The notes: generated from the letters alone by a model not told the origin. A DNA stretch of 64,000 nucleotides from Moesziomyces globuligerus (GCA_030849465.1 JARVLF010000011.1:124001-188000), one strand, 5' to 3'; counted from the first letter of the stretch, positions 19,501-31,183 are shown. Numbers and translations: made by a program.

Positions 19501-21897
19501 TCAACGGAGTTCGTCGTGCTCGAGCAGAGGGGCAGGCGACGAGGCGCGCGCGCTGGAGCGATGTTGCGAGTAGTACTGCGAGCTGCCTGCGTCGGAGCGG
19601 GCATCGTGCTGGGTCTGCGTGAGCTCGACCCGGTGGTCGTCGAGCGTCTGCATGCGCTCGTGCATCGAGCTAGGCACCGCCTCGTGCGCTGCAGCCTGGC
19701 GCGCCGAGGCTTCCAAAAACGCCCTGCGCTCGTGCTCGGGCAGCGATGCAAGGTAGGCGTTCTTGACCTGGCGGGCATCCACATATCCAGTCGACGAGAC
19801 GTCCCACGACAGCAAGCCCGCCGCATGCAGGTGCTGCGGGTTGGGCGGCACCTCTTCCCCCCACTGCGGATCGACACCGCGTCCGGCCTCGTCGTCCTGC
19901 AGCTCGTCGTCAAACACGCCGTGCATGTGGTGCAGCTGACGCGCCTTGGCGCGCTGCGCGGGCGAAAGCACCACCTGGCTACTGCTGTCGTCATCCTTGC
20001 CCAACACCTCCATAGGCACCGTGAGACCGTCGAGCTTCACCAGGCTGTACGGATTGCTCTGCTTCTTGGCATGGCTCATGGCTCCGCCAGCAGCGCCCGC
20101 ACCGCCGGTGCCTGCGGCCGCCGAGGCGCCCTTTTCGCCCTGGGCAGCGTAGAGCGCGGCGCGAGCTGCAGCGATACGGCGTCGACGCCTGCGCAGTCTC
20201 CAGAGCGCCACGCCAAAGAGCACGGCGATGACGACGATGGCGCAGACGCAGCCGATGACCACCTTGATGCCTTCCGAGAGGCCCTTGGAGTTGCCCGAGC
20301 CGCTGGAATGGCCACCGTGCAGGCCAGACTGGCCGAGGCTCTGCTTCTTGACGCGCACGGCGGTGAACTGCTGCGTGGCCGAGGTCATGTTGACGAGCGG
20401 ACGGAGGCCGATGGCCGCCTGGCACGGGCTGGTGACGGTCATGTTGGCCGCCTGAGCCTGGGAGGCGTTGAGACCGCCGTCGCACGAAAAGACGGTGTAG
20501 GCGCTGCGCATGAAGGCGGGCGAGAGGACAAAGTCGGCGGGGAGGAAGCTCGAGTTGAGGTTGGCGCCGTTCGAGGAGCCGGAGAGCGAGCGAAGCGCCT
20601 GGAAGGAGCCGAGGCAGCCGGTGCCTTGGTTCGAGGGGCCGTTGCCCGAGCCGGGGAGGAGGCTGGCGTCGAGCGGGTGGATGGGGACGCGGATGCCGCC
20701 GAGGCCGAGCGTGATGTTCATCTGCAGGTCGCAGGGCACGTAGTAGCCACCGTCCGAGGCCGGGCCGATGCCCCACGCGCCGTAGAGGGCGTTGAGCGTG
20801 CTCTCGGGTCCGAGGTTGATGCTGGCGCCCGAGTCGAAGACGGCGATGGGATTGGAGCCGGAGATGACGCTCGAGGAGCCGATGGGGATGGGTTCTACGA
20901 CGCCGTGCTGGAGGAGCACGTTGATCTCTGTGAGCGGGACGCGCCAGTGGCGGACGACGCCGTCTCCATCGCCGATGGCGTTGGTGTAGTTGATCTGCGG
21001 ATCCGAAGAGCCGGCGTAGAAGGGGTCGTGATTGCCGATTGTGAGGACGCTGTCGCCGCTGCCTCCGTCCTCTTCGAGGCGCTGGAGACCGATGCCCATG
21101 AAGCGGCGGCCGGGACGGGCGTTGTTCCAGAAGCCGGCGAGGACGGCGCCGGTCTCGGGTGGACGTACGCCGACGTTGAGGTAGGCGGTGTTGCTGGTAG
21201 CGTTGAGGTCAGCCTGGATGAGGCTGTTGGCGGGAGGGCCTACGCCGATGATGCCGGAGAAGTTGCCCGAGTCCATGTCTTCGTTGTTGACGTCGTTGCA
21301 AGAGCCAAAGGCTTGGGAGTTGACGATGAGGCGGGAGGTGAGGGGGTCGCCAAAGAGCATGGAGGCGGTCTTTACCTGGCCTGCGGCGGAGCCGAGGAGG
21401 TAGCTGATGTTGAAGGGGGTGTCCTGGTCGACGACCGAGTCTGCGCGGTCGTTGAACTTGAGGACGCTGAGGCCCTGATGGCCCTTGCAGGAGTCTGTGC
21501 TGCAGTCCTGGTTTGCGAGCCAGAGGTCGCCGCTGCCGGTGTCGAGCTGTGCGTTGATCTGCTGGTTTGCGATGGCGATGGGGACGGTGTAGGCGAGCTG
21601 ACCGTTGGAGAAGCCGCGGCCGAGGACGATGCGTGTGCTATTGAGAGAGCCGGACGCGGGGGATCCCATGCCTCCGCCTCCGATTCCGGCGGATGAGGAT
21701 GAGGAGGACGCGGGTGATGACGCTGTCGAGGTGGAGGAGGTCGAGGAGGCATTGTCGGTTGTGGACGCAGAGGCGGCGGCGGCGGAGGAGGAAGAGGAGG
21801 CAGAGGCAGAAGAAGATGCGGCGGATGCCTGGCGAGGACGAAGGAGCAGTGGAGAAGATTCGTCTACCAGTGCGCGAGGGCGCGAAGAGAGGAGCAT
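19501..21897 (-). CDS. Membrane-anchored pepsin-like aspartic protease
   Basis: A single open exon of 798 residues. After a Ser/Ala-rich N-terminus of ~85 residues the A1 peptidase fold shows active site 1 as LDTGSGDLW (D119) and active site 2 as FDSGAS (D355). GDPLTS and FSGIIGVGPP-type turns and several N-glycosylation sequons lie around them. A single membrane helix (VVIGCVCAIVVIAVLFGVAL, about 543-562) is followed by RRRRRR and a ~230-residue Ala/Gly/His-rich cytosolic tail. This is a type I membrane protease layout, unlike GPI-anchored yapsins. The N-terminus has no obvious signal peptide although the topology needs one, so a short upstream exon or another start may be missing. Catalytic Asp residues are intact. 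Confidence 0.8.
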   Translation of the reverse strand: MLLSSRPRALVDESSPLLLRPRQASAASSSASASSSSSAAAASASTTDNASSTSSTSTASSPASSSSSSAGIGGGGMGSPASGSLNSTRIVLGRGFSNGQLAYTVPIAIANQQINAQLDTGSGDLWLANQDCSTDSCKGHQGLSVLKFNDRADSVVDQDTPFNISYLLGSAAGQVKTASMLFGDPLTSRLIVNSQAFGSCNDVNNEDMDSGNFSGIIGVGPPANSLIQADLNATSNTAYLNVGVRPPETGAVLAGFWNNARPGRRFMGIGLQRLEEDGGSGDSVLTIGNHDPFYAGSSDPQINYTNAIGDGDGVVRHWRVPLTEINVLLQHGVVEPIPIGSSSVISGSNPIAVFDSGASINLGPESTLNALYGAWGIGPASDGGYYVPCDLQMNITLGLGGIRVPIHPLDASLLPGSGNGPSNQGTGCLGSFQALRSLSGSSNGANLNSSFLPADFVLSPAFMRSAYTVFSCDGGLNASQAQAANMTVTSPCQAAIGLRPLVNMTSATQQFTAVRVKKQSLGQSGLHGGHSSGSGNSKGLSEGIKVVIGCVCAIVVIAVLFGVALWRLRRRRRRIAAARAALYAAQGEKGASAAAGTGGAGAAGGAMSHAKKQSNPYSLVKLDGLTVPMEVLGKDDDSSSQVVLSPAQRAKARQLHHMHGVFDDELQDDEAGRGVDPQWGEEVPPNPQHLHAAGLLSWDVSSTGYVDARQVKNAYLASLPEHERRAFLEASARQAAAHEAVPSSMHERMQTLDDHRVELTQTQHDARSDAGSSQYYSQHRSSARASSPAPLLEHDELR

Positions 21898-23046
21898 CGT
21901 CTACTCGAGCGCGCGATGCAGCGCGTGGTGGTAGCGCGGTGCTATAGTCTGAGGGGCGTCGTCATGCAAGAAGCCGCAGAGACGGGTCGTGAACGATGAA
22001 GACCGAGTCGAGTCCACGAGCGAAGTGTGGTAGGGTGGTGCGACGTAGGGTGCGAGTGCGAGTGTGGGTGTGATCGTGGTGTTGCTGGTGGCAGAGTCCA
22101 AGCGGGGGACGTGGGTAGGACGAGATGGAGCGCTGAACTGCGTTGGTGGTGTGCGGGTAAGTGTGGGCGTGGTCCGATGGGGAATGTGGGTGGTGATGGT
22201 GATGGGGCCAGAGCGGGCGGCTGGAGGGTGATGAACGGGAGAGATGAGAGAGCGAAAGAGAGAGAGAGGGGTTGAGTGGATGTAGTTGGAGTTGGCCATC
22301 CGACGGCGTAGAGAGCGAGGGCTCTTGGGCGTGCGGGAAATTCAGCGGCAGTGGAGCCGTACGCAGAAATGCAATCACCAACCAAGGCACACAGGGGCGG
22401 ACAAAAAATCCAACTCCCCCGAGAGAGAGAGGGGGAGAGAGCGCGTCGAGCGAGCACTGGCTGAGCCCGTTTTGTGGGCATCTGACTCAACCCTTTGCTG
22501 GACCCGCGTTGCCCAACGAACGTGCCGGCGACCAAGAACGAAAACTGGGGCTCAGCCAGGCTGGTTGTTTTCGAGAAGAAATGCAGTGGGCCGCCAAGTG
22601 TCTGGTGTACAGTTCTGTGGCTACAATCGGATGTCAGCTTGCGACCCGAGCCGATGCACGAGAAGGTTCTGCATTGGCTCACGCTGGAAAGAGTTGCAAA
22701 GGTGGGATGCGGGGGTGAGCTGCATTGGGGTCGAACATGGCACGATGGCCAGGGTGCGCGAGACCGACAGCTGAGTGTGAGCCGCACTTGCAGTGTGTGT
22801 GTGTTTTTCCCGCTTCAATTCAGCTCTTCGATCTCGAGCGACAGCGCCGAATCCCAACCCGTCGCGCGCGCACGCTTCGATCGGCCCACGATCGGCAAGC
22901 TTTGATCTGGTTCTGCCGATGGTGCATCTCGCTGGCACCACTCTACCGACCGCCAGCTGCCAACTGCGATCGCGCTTTGCGAGCAACACAAGCCAGCCAG
23001 CCCAGACGTAGCGAACCAAAAATAGCCGCCCGCAAGCTTTGACCTC

Positions 23047-23047
<1 letters not shown>

Positions 23048-23071
<24 letters not shown>
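23048..23071 (+). repeat. (CTG)8 microsatellite
   Basis: Eight perfect CTG units in the intergenic region upstream of RHO1. Confidence 0.9.
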
Positions 23072-23077
<6 letters not shown>

Positions 23078-23851
23078 CATCCTGAGAGATGCGCCATGCG
23101 CTCATCTGCTCCTGCTGTAGCACGAGGCTGGCGCGTGGATGTACCGTAGCACACTGTACATTCTTGCGATGCGCTGCTTCTCTCCCCCCTCTCTCGCTTG
23201 CCAAGGGGGCAACGAGGTGGCGACAGCGCTCTGCTGTGAAAAGGCCACCCACCGCCGATTCAGGCCGATTCCGTGATGCCGTGATCTATTGATTGCAGCG
23301 AAAGCCAAATTTCGAGGCACCCGAACCCCTGATTGCTTGATTTCGAGCGCCACGGAGCACGAGCCGGCTCAGCGCTACAGCTTGGCTCTGGCTTGAATCT
23401 CTGTCAATTGATGGGCGCTTGCAAATTCAAATTTGGATTTGGGAAATAGAGTAAGGCAGAGGTTTCCAGCGCTGCGCCCAGGCAAGCGCAAGCAACCCGC
23501 GTCGTGGACACTGGATGGCGGCTGGCCTGTGCCTCTGCTCGGCTTGGGTTAGGTCGGGTCGGCTGAGGTGAAATCCCACACAGCACAGATCCCACCGCCA
23601 GTTGATTTCACAGCACAGCACAGCACAGCGCAGCACAGCGCAGCAGCCAACTCGGCCTGGAAATCACAAATCGCACACGCTCGCTCGGCCAAGCCAGAGA
23701 GGCGGCGAGGCGGCGTGGCGCGCGCGGCGCAGCTCTCGGCCCAACACAGCATCCAACCGCAACTGCACACCAGCAGTGCAGAGCAGTGCAGAGCAGTGCA
23801 GTGCAGCACTTGGCCGCCCGCGCTTTAGGAGTTGCGACGCTCTTGCCTCGC

Positions 23852-23858
<7 letters not shown>

Positions 23859-23890
<32 letters not shown>
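23859..23890 (+). repeat. (CCAG)8 microsatellite
   Basis: Eight perfect tetranucleotide units about 460 bases upstream of the RHO1 ATG, possibly within the leader or promoter. Confidence 0.9.
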
Positions 23891-24353
23891 AGCCCCAACT
23901 CAGGTCGCCAGACTCGTCTCGACCCGTATCTCTCCCTCTCTCTCTTTCTCTGCTCCACACCTCTAACCTCCTCACCCTCTCGATCCCACCCACACCCACA
24001 CACACACACACACACACGCACTCCCGCAACCTTGGCATCCAACCATCCTCACCTTGGTCCTCCTCCGCAGCTAGGCCTTCGTCGTCACCACCGCGCATCC
24101 ACCATCGCGTCCGTCTGCGCTGCGCTTCCGCACTCGAGCTCGCTTTCCGCAGCAACTCGCCCTTCCCCCTTCGCTCGCTTCAGCCCGCTGGCCGTCTGCA
24201 AAGCTTTCCTAGCCTCCGCTTCGCCTCATCCGTCGCCATCGCTAGTGTCCGATCGCACCATCGCATCGCACCTATCTGCATACCACCACCACCACCCACT
24301 TGCCGGACGCCTGCCCCCCTTGCATATCCCGCCCCACACATCCCTCATTCGCC

Positions 24354-25232
24354 ATGTCTGAACTCCGCCGAAAGCTTGTCATCGTCGGTGACGGTGCCTG
24401 TGGTAAGACCTGTCTCCTCATCGTCTTCTCCAAGGTATGTCTTTTTTTTTTTCTCCCTCAGCGCCTGCACATCGCAATTTCAGCCCGCATCGCAGCTGCG
24501 TCGTCCCAGCGCATCCCTAGCCATTCCGCCGCACCATCCTCCAGGCTCAGCCAACCTTGCGCTTGCCTCGAGCCACATGCGCGGCTTGCGTCTCGGTCCA
24601 TCGACGACTCGCAACGTGCCGCTCGCTCGGACCTCAGAAGGCCATGCTGCATCCAGGATCGCCTCCGCCAACCCTTTGATCGTTCTCGTTCGCTGACATC
24701 ATGACCTTTCTCCGTGCGCCTCCACTAGGGCACCTTCCCCGAGGTCTACGTCCCCACCGTCTTCGAGAACTACGTCGCCGATGTCGAGGTCGATGGCCGC
24801 CATGTCGAGCTCGCGCTCTGGGATACCGCCGGCCAGGAGGACTACGACCGTCTCCGTCCCCTCTCGTACCCGGACTCGCACGTCATCCTCATCTGCTTTG
24901 CCGTCGACTCGCCCGACTCGCTCGACAACGTCCAGGAAAAGTGGATCTCCGAGGTGCTCCACTTCTGCCAGAACCTCCCCATCATCCTCGTCGGCTGCAA
25001 GAAGGACCTCCGCCACGACCCCAAGATCGTCGACGAGCTCCGCAAGACCAGCCAGCGCCCCGTCTCGGCCGAAGAGGGCATGGCCGTCGCTCAGAAGATC
25101 GGCGCCGTCCGCTACCTCGAGTGCTCCGCCAAGACGGGCGAGGGCGTCCGCGAGGTCTTTGAGCACGCCACCCGCGCAGCGCTCGTCCAAAGAAGCCGCG
25201 GCTCCAAGAGGAAAGGCTGCACCGTCCTCTAA
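24354..25232 (+). CDS. RHO1: Rho1 GTPase
   Basis: Two exons, 24354-24434 and 24729-25232, encode 194 residues. The 294-base intron (GTATGT donor, ACTAG acceptor) falls in phase 0 after residue 27. The protein has P-loop GDGACGKT, effector loop [16 protein letters not shown], switch [28 protein letters not shown], and [14 protein letters not shown]. The basic tail [11 protein letters not shown] ends in a CaaX box with Leu last, predicting geranylgeranylation. The sequence is Rho1/RhoA type rather than Rac or Cdc42. Rho1 activates glucan synthase and Pkc1 in the cell-wall-integrity pathway and organises actin. PKC1 and an F-BAR/RhoGAP gene lie further along this window. Confidence 0.95.
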
Positions 25233-26062
25233 ATTTCCCCTTGAGCGCCCGCGCCCCCCGCCGCCGCTCGCACTCGCGCAAGCCGCAGCGGATCACGACC
25301 ACAAGCACCATGATATCCCCTTGCCCCACCATCACCACCAGCCTCACCCTCGCTCGCGCGCGCACCACGCGGTGGCTTGACCCCGTGGCCTGACGCGCAT
25401 GCACCGCCGTCTCTGTGTCCTTTTTTTCTTGCCTCTCGTCGTTTTGCTCGAGCCGGTTTGAGTTGTCGAATGAATCTCACTTTGCCATCCCGAATCGAAT
25501 GTAGCTACAGTAGGATTGGTTGGTTCTTGAACTGTCGATCGTGCGCCGGGGGGACAAGGGAGTTGATGTGGTTTGGTGGGCGTTTGGGCTGTAGATGTGC
25601 TTCTGGCGTGACTTGCGAACCGCTCAGCGATGAAAGAGTTTACCATCCACCAAGCACCAAACACCAACCACCAAAGGCCGGCCTAAACTTCCATTCTGCG
25701 GCTCCAAGTCGACAAGCTTATGCAACACCGACCATGCGGCCAAGATATCTTGAGCAACACAACTCGATCCAGACGCAACTTGCGCAGTGGAAAAAGCAAA
25801 GAGAGAATGATGGCCTTCCGACGACGAGAAAATACATGTGTATAAAACAAAGAGTCTTGCGAACAACGATTCCGTTCCACAGATGCCGAGACGCCCAGAC
25901 GGCGAGATGGCGAGATGGCGAGATGATACAGTCTATACGAAAGCGAGAGAAAGAGGGGAGGACGGGGTGCAAGAAGAAGTGGCATCGCAGCAAGTGATTC
26001 CCAGCTTGTCTCTAGCAACCAAGGCAACGTTGCTCTGCGTCGTGCGGATGCTGCTGCGGCGA
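25233..26062. other. Convergent intergenic region, RHO1 and GPI-protein 3' flanks
   Basis: No gene supported. A small tandem repeat (three GGCGAGAT units) lies near 25909-25928. Confidence 0.5.
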
Positions 26063-27275
26063 CTAGATCGCTAAGACGAAGAGAACCAGACCCACAAGCC
26101 CTGCGGTCAATGCTGCTGCCTTGTCGATGGTGGATGCGGACGAAGCAGTTCGGGTGGACGGTTGTTCGAGCTGCGTGACGGTCAACACAGCCACCCTACC
26201 ATCCTGAACCGGTCTACCCGGGAGTGCAACATCGGGATGGTTAACGCCCTCGCTCGTCGCATTCAGCAACACTCCCGCGGGCACGTATTCGACCTCGGTC
26301 TTCCACACATACCCCTTCCACTGCGTCGTCGCATTCCTCGTCGCATTGCCCACCAAGTAATCCCTGCCGCGATTATACCCATCCAGCTGGATCTTGTGCC
26401 CCAGCGCAGCCGACTCCTCCATCGAGGCCGCGATGAACACCGCACCCGAAAACGCCCCCGTCCCATTCTGCACGAACCACCGAAAGTGGTTGTCGCCCTC
26501 GATCGACTCCTTGCACGTCCCAAACGTCGTATCCCCATAGTTCCATCGCAAAACCCCATTGCCCCCACCGTAGTTGCCCTGCGAACGAAGCCCGAACCCA
26601 TCCCCGAGGTCCGCGTACTGCTCCGTACCGTTCGTATTGCCCAAACACGACACCTGAAAGTTGATCGACCTACACAATCATCGTAGAGAGCAAAAGCACC
26701 GTCAGCGGATCGGACGATGGGAAGGGCGAGGATGGCGAGGTCGACTTACGTGGCGTAGCGCAGGAAACCTTCGGGGCACAGCACGGCGGGAGAAGAGTTG
26801 GCCGAGATGATCGCATTGATCGGCTCACCCGGCGTGCCGTCGAGCCAGATCTGCACATGCACAAATGCGGTACGCCGAGGAGGCAAGCGGAACAAGTCAG
26901 CACGAAACCCGCGCGGATGAAATGAAGTGCGCGCTTCCGACAACGCGTTCCAGCTGCAGTGGGGGCGGGGGTTGGTGGGGAGTGCGCAACTCGACGTGGT
27001 GGCGATGGGAGGTGGGGATTACGTACGGTGAGCATGCTGCCGTTGGTGGCATTGTTGGGGTTCCAGTAGCCCTGTTCGGGGAGCGGGTTCATGCGCGACG
27101 TGTTGTAGCGGCGCAAGCACGACTGGAAGACGTCGCTACCGTCTGCGGTCGCCGCGGCCGCGCGTGCCTGGAGCGGGAGCGACGACAGCGATGCAGGCGC
27201 CGCCGGTGATCCGGCAGCGTGCGCGACCAGAAGCGCACACATCGCCAGCACGTACACGCCAACCCGACGAACCAT
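26063..27275 (-). CDS. Secreted GPI-anchored glycoprotein, unknown function
   Basis: Three exons, 27275-27027, 26850-26750 and 26669-26063, give 318 residues with the frame kept at both junctions. Donors are GTACGT and GTAAGT, acceptors TGCAG and TGTAG; introns are 176 and 80 bases. MVRRVGVYVLAMCALLVAHA is a signal peptide. The mature protein has many N-glycosylation sequons (NTS, NAT, NGS, NSS, NGT, NAT) and cysteines at SCLRRY, LCPEGF, SCLGN and GTCKES. Tryptophans and Gly/Asn-rich turns (RWNYGDTTFG, GNYGGGNGVLRW) suggest a beta-rich fold. The last residues (AALTAGLVGLVLFVLAI) form a hydrophobic GPI-type tail. I do not recognise the domain. An in-frame ATG seven codons upstream (27296) is an alternative start. 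Confidence 0.75.
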
Positions 27276-30200
27276 CGTGCTTCCGTGCTCCTTCACACCG
27301 TCTACCGCTGCCGAGGGTCGATGCCGAGCGAAGAGAGTCTATGTTCGTGGCTTACGAGCCCGGGCTTGGTGAGAGAACGTATCGGCCCCAAGGTGCGGTC
27401 TGTATACGCGTACGGATGGCAGAGTCGACGTCGATGTTCGAGGTCCTTCTACGGCGGTCGCTCTAGAACGCGAGGTCGGTCGAGTAAAAGGTGGATGTAC
27501 TCGGTGTGGTCCGAGGAGGTAGCTCGTGGTCCGATCGGGCGTGGTGGTCGTGTTCGAGATGGTGGCGTGGTTCGGATTACATGCGCAACAGAGGTCGTCT
27601 TCGGTCAGCAGCACAGTGCCAAGCTGTTGAGCGTCGCAGCATGGCGCCAACTCACCTCCCTTGGCGTTCGGCATGCCGAGGCTTGTCGCCAAATTCACCG
27701 TGCGCTCCGCCCAGCCCGGCTCGAGAAAATCAAAAAGGCTGCTTGGCTTGGCTCTCCTCCGGAAGATTTGTGTTGCATGCAAAAAAAGCAGCTGAATCAC
27801 CCCTCGCCCGTCAGCTTTGCTTTGCCAGACTCTCGGCGGCGCCCCCGACTTTCGGCAAGTCCGAACCTCGCATCCGCGGGTTTACGTTCGAGTTGAGCTA
27901 TAGCACCCATCCAGCATGGTCATCTCGACCCGTGGGATTGGAGCTGCTGCATTCGAAGCGCTCCCGCGCGTCAGCGCCAAACTCGACGGCTCGAGGCGAG
28001 GGTCGAGCGCAGAGCAGAAGACGCCGTTTCCAGCCAGCCGCCTTGGGCCCAACGCTGCACGCTGAGATCATGCTCGTCTTGCGTGCAGCGGGCGCGTCTG
28101 ACCGTCGCCAAGCCAGGAAAATTTCGCAAGCGCTTCCGCCAAGCCGGACGGTTCGTGCCGAAAGCCCCAACGCGCGGCCATCGAACGGGTTTGTGCGAGC
28201 GTGTCGATCCAACACGACATCCGACGACGTCGGGGCAGATCCTCGCCGGCCGACGCTGTCTGTCCATGCTGAGTGGGCTTCTAGACACGCTCGACATGTG
28301 GTCGAACACCGAAACATCGGAGCTGCGCAAGAACGACGAGTGCGCAGCAGCCAGGCTCAACGCGCCAGGCTGGTCAGGTTGACCGAGACACCTACCCCAA
28401 ACCCCACTCCGACGCTCACAGATGCGTGCAGGCTCGTCGACTTGCACACCATCAGCTGCCGCAGCACCCACTCGCAGAGCGCGAGGGTAGCTCGGTGGCT
28501 TCGGACTGCTGGCGGATCCTCGAGCTTCTTTTTTCGATGTAAGATCGACACGGCTGCCACCTCAGAAGCGCGGCTCGTGGTTGCGAAGCCGAAGCGATTT
28601 GGCAGCTCGCGTTCGGCGCCACACGCCGAAAGCGAAGCTAACTTAATCGACCAGCAACGTGCATCGCTGAGTTGCGATTTCTTTGCTCGGAGCCCGACGA
28701 GACAATGGTAAGCTAGCGTTTGAATTCGACTGATTTGATGCCAGCCACTCGCCGCCCGCCGCTCTCGTGTGCGTCGTCCATGCGTCGAGGCCGCTCGGAC
28801 GACCCTGATACATGCTTTGCGAGCGTGCGGAGGCTTTTCCGTCACCATCAACCTCTGCCGTGGGCGCAAGTCGCCTCGCAGAAGCCGCGCCTGGCTGAGC
28901 ATGAGTCGTGGCGGCGAGGCGGAGGCGGAGGCGGTGGCGGATGTTTGCAAGCGCCTAAGGATCCTTGATGCGCGCAACCCGTGGCTAGCGAGGGTGGATG
29001 GGCGACGACCGCGATCTACCGAGGCTACAGTGCACGGCTTGCAACCCATCCAGACAGACACGTGTGGGTCGGCCGCTGACGAGGCTCTCACGGTCGTGCG
29101 ACAACTACAAACACATCTGCATGCGAGGCTTGACGATGTGAGTGAGGCGATGGGCATCGGTCGACGTTGGTTGGCTGCAGAAAGGCGAGGCCGAGCGGTC
29201 GAGACTCGTCTTGGTCGGACTGGACTGGCTTTGCATTTCTCGCGATTTATTTTCGTCGAACGCTCAGGCTGGACCGCCTCGAGGCCGGGCGTCGCAGGCA
29301 CAGCTGCTGAGCCCCGGCTTTTGACAGAAAACGGTCAGGCCCGCGCGAAGCCGCGTCGGTGCCAGATGGACTCTCTCATGCAGCTCGCAGCCTGCGGCGC
29401 CCAAGAGGGTGTGCATCGCCAGAAGACGGGCTTGGCAACTCGACGGCACGGCACCAGTCAGCCTCGAGAGAGGTGTCGGACGCTCGACGCTCGGCTTGTC
29501 CGTCCAGGGCCCAGTGTTGGATTTGACATCCGGCGTGCGTCCGCTGTACCTCTCGATCTGTTTCACTCCGCGTCCGCTCGCGCGCTTTCCCGCCCCCATC
29601 GGCGTCGCCGCTTTGAGCCACCCAGTCCCAGTCGGCTACGCCGCATTGGCCAGCACCATCGCCCTCGAGCTCACCTGCATGCACCGCTGCCCTGGTCGGA
29701 GGGGGAAATCAAAACTCGCAGGCTCAGACCGTGGCTGCGACCTTGACCTGTGGCCGTGGCCGTGTCTCGGCCTCTCCGCCTCGCTGACATGCATGCGTGG
29801 ACGGGGCCGGCCTCGTCCATCCACAGCTGAGCGCCGGCTGAGCCCCAGTTGGGCTGCTGCGATTGTTGTACCGCTGTTTTGAATCGCCATCCGCAACCTG
29901 GCGGCGCTGCAAGCTCGCTTCTGCCGATGCCGCACAGTCGAGCCCGTTGAGCCAGTCGCGCCCATCCACGCTGCCTCGGATGCTCAGTCTTGCCTTGCCA
30001 GAGGCGCGATTTTTTCTTCAGAAGCGGACGAGGGCAAGCAGGAAGCGTGAGGCCGCAGAGCTGGTGTCGGTCGCCGCGTGTATGGCTGCCCGGCCTTCGG
30101 ACTCAGAAATCTTGCCTGCGGATGCGTGGGCCAGACCCATCGTGTCTGCTCCTCCCGTCCTCTCGGCCCCTGCTTAGCGTCGCCCATCTACTCGTCGCTG

Positions 30201-31183
30201 TCCATCGTGGTCTCCCATCCACTGTTTCGGTCTCGCCGTTGTTGCAAGCGTCGATTGGTCTTGGCCTCTCTCCACGCTCTGCCGACAGGATCACGGAAGC
30301 ACCGCGCGTTGAACCCGACCCATTCGTCGGACCTCTCCACGCAACCCTCTCTCTCTCTCTCTCTCCATCTGCCTCTCTCCCCGTCTCGACTTGGCCTTGC
30401 CTCCACCCATTGCTGTTGCTCCTCCTCCTCCTCCTGCTTCTGCTGCTGCTCGATCACATCGGCCCGGCCGCTCCGTTTCGTCCCGTGTCGCTCTCCATCA
30501 CCACCGTCGTCTAAGCTGGCCCGCTTCGCCCCTTCGCCGCTTCGCCGCTTCCCTCTCGCCAGAACGTTCTAAGTTCGCGCTTGGAACCTGCTCTCATCGA
30601 CGCATCTTCCGACTGACTCAGCGCGCCTGACGCCGACGTCGACGCCTTGCGCGCATCTCTTCCTCCTTGCATCCCTCGGCACCTCTATCACACACCAGCG
30701 CTGCGGCCACCCCTTCGGCACGCCTCCGACGACTCCCGGCTCCCGACTCCCTCGGCTTATCCCATACGGAACGCTCGTCTCGCGCTCTGTTTACTAATCC
30801 GCCTGACTCGGCTCTCCTTCATCTGTCCGACCTCGGAGCGCATCGTACCACCCCAACGTGGCCGGAAGCCAAACGTTCTCTTCCATCTCTTCGCCGTCAC
30901 GACTGTGCAAGCGTCATCTCCACACGTCGCTACAATACCCAACTCAACCACCGTCCAGTCGACGAGGAAAGCTCGCCCATACCCCTAACGATCGGTCAGA
31001 TGCACCCAGCGCACGCCTGCGTCCATCATTCTATCTCCAGTTCGAACTAGCACACACATCTTGTCGACCACAACCTATCCAGCCATCTAGGTGCGATTCC
31101 AACCTGCCTAGCCCGCCCCTCGACCATCCACACAGGCTCTGGCCTCTCTCTCCCGCGCACACTGGACGTTTGAAACCATCATC
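27276..31183. other. Gene-poor 3.9 kb region upstream of phytochrome
   Basis: The largest stretch without a supported gene. Long open frames (for example 27491-28711 plus, 28357-29301 minus, 28769-29746 plus) overlap each other, are Arg/Ser/Ala-rich, and show no domain, signal peptide or membrane segment, as expected by chance in GC-rich DNA. From about 30300 on, the plus strand is C/T-rich and probably becomes the phytochrome leader. A 16-codon upstream frame lies at 31000-31050. Confidence 0.5.
31000..31050 (+). promoter_or_regulatory. Possible upstream ORF in the phytochrome leader
   Basis: ATG plus 15 codons and a stop (MHPAHACVHHSISSSN), ending 133 bases before the phytochrome ATG. It matters only if the transcript starts upstream of 31000, which the sequence cannot show. 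Confidence 0.25.

Larger units (their letters stand above)
21898..24353. other. Intergenic 2.5 kb, divergent promoters of protease and RHO1
   Basis: No gene I can support. It is rich in short repeats: CTG8 at 23048-23071, CAGCA-type repeats near 23612-23642, GCAGAGCAGT units near 23776-23808, CCAG8 at 23859-23890, and a CA run at 23997-24017. The last ~400 bases are C/T-rich and are probably the RHO1 leader. An ATG frame at 22299-21901 ends four bases before the protease ATG and is probably leader. Confidence 0.5.

Noticed and set aside
22272..22787. Open frames on both strands upstream of the aspartic protease
   Set aside because: Low-complexity and no signal peptide; several of the minus-strand frames start without an ATG.
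23602..24696. 364-codon frame running through the RHO1 leader and intron
   Set aside because: It is Ser/Pro/His-rich from C/T repeats and is explained by the leader and intron of RHO1.
27491..28711. 406-codon open frame on the plus strand
   Set aside because: Arg/Ser/Ala-rich, no domain or targeting signal, overlapped by long frames on the other strand; expected by chance at this GC content.
28357..29746. Overlapping long frames on both strands (28357-29301 minus, 28769-29746 plus)
   Set aside because: They occupy the same bases, neither shows conserved motifs or splice structure.
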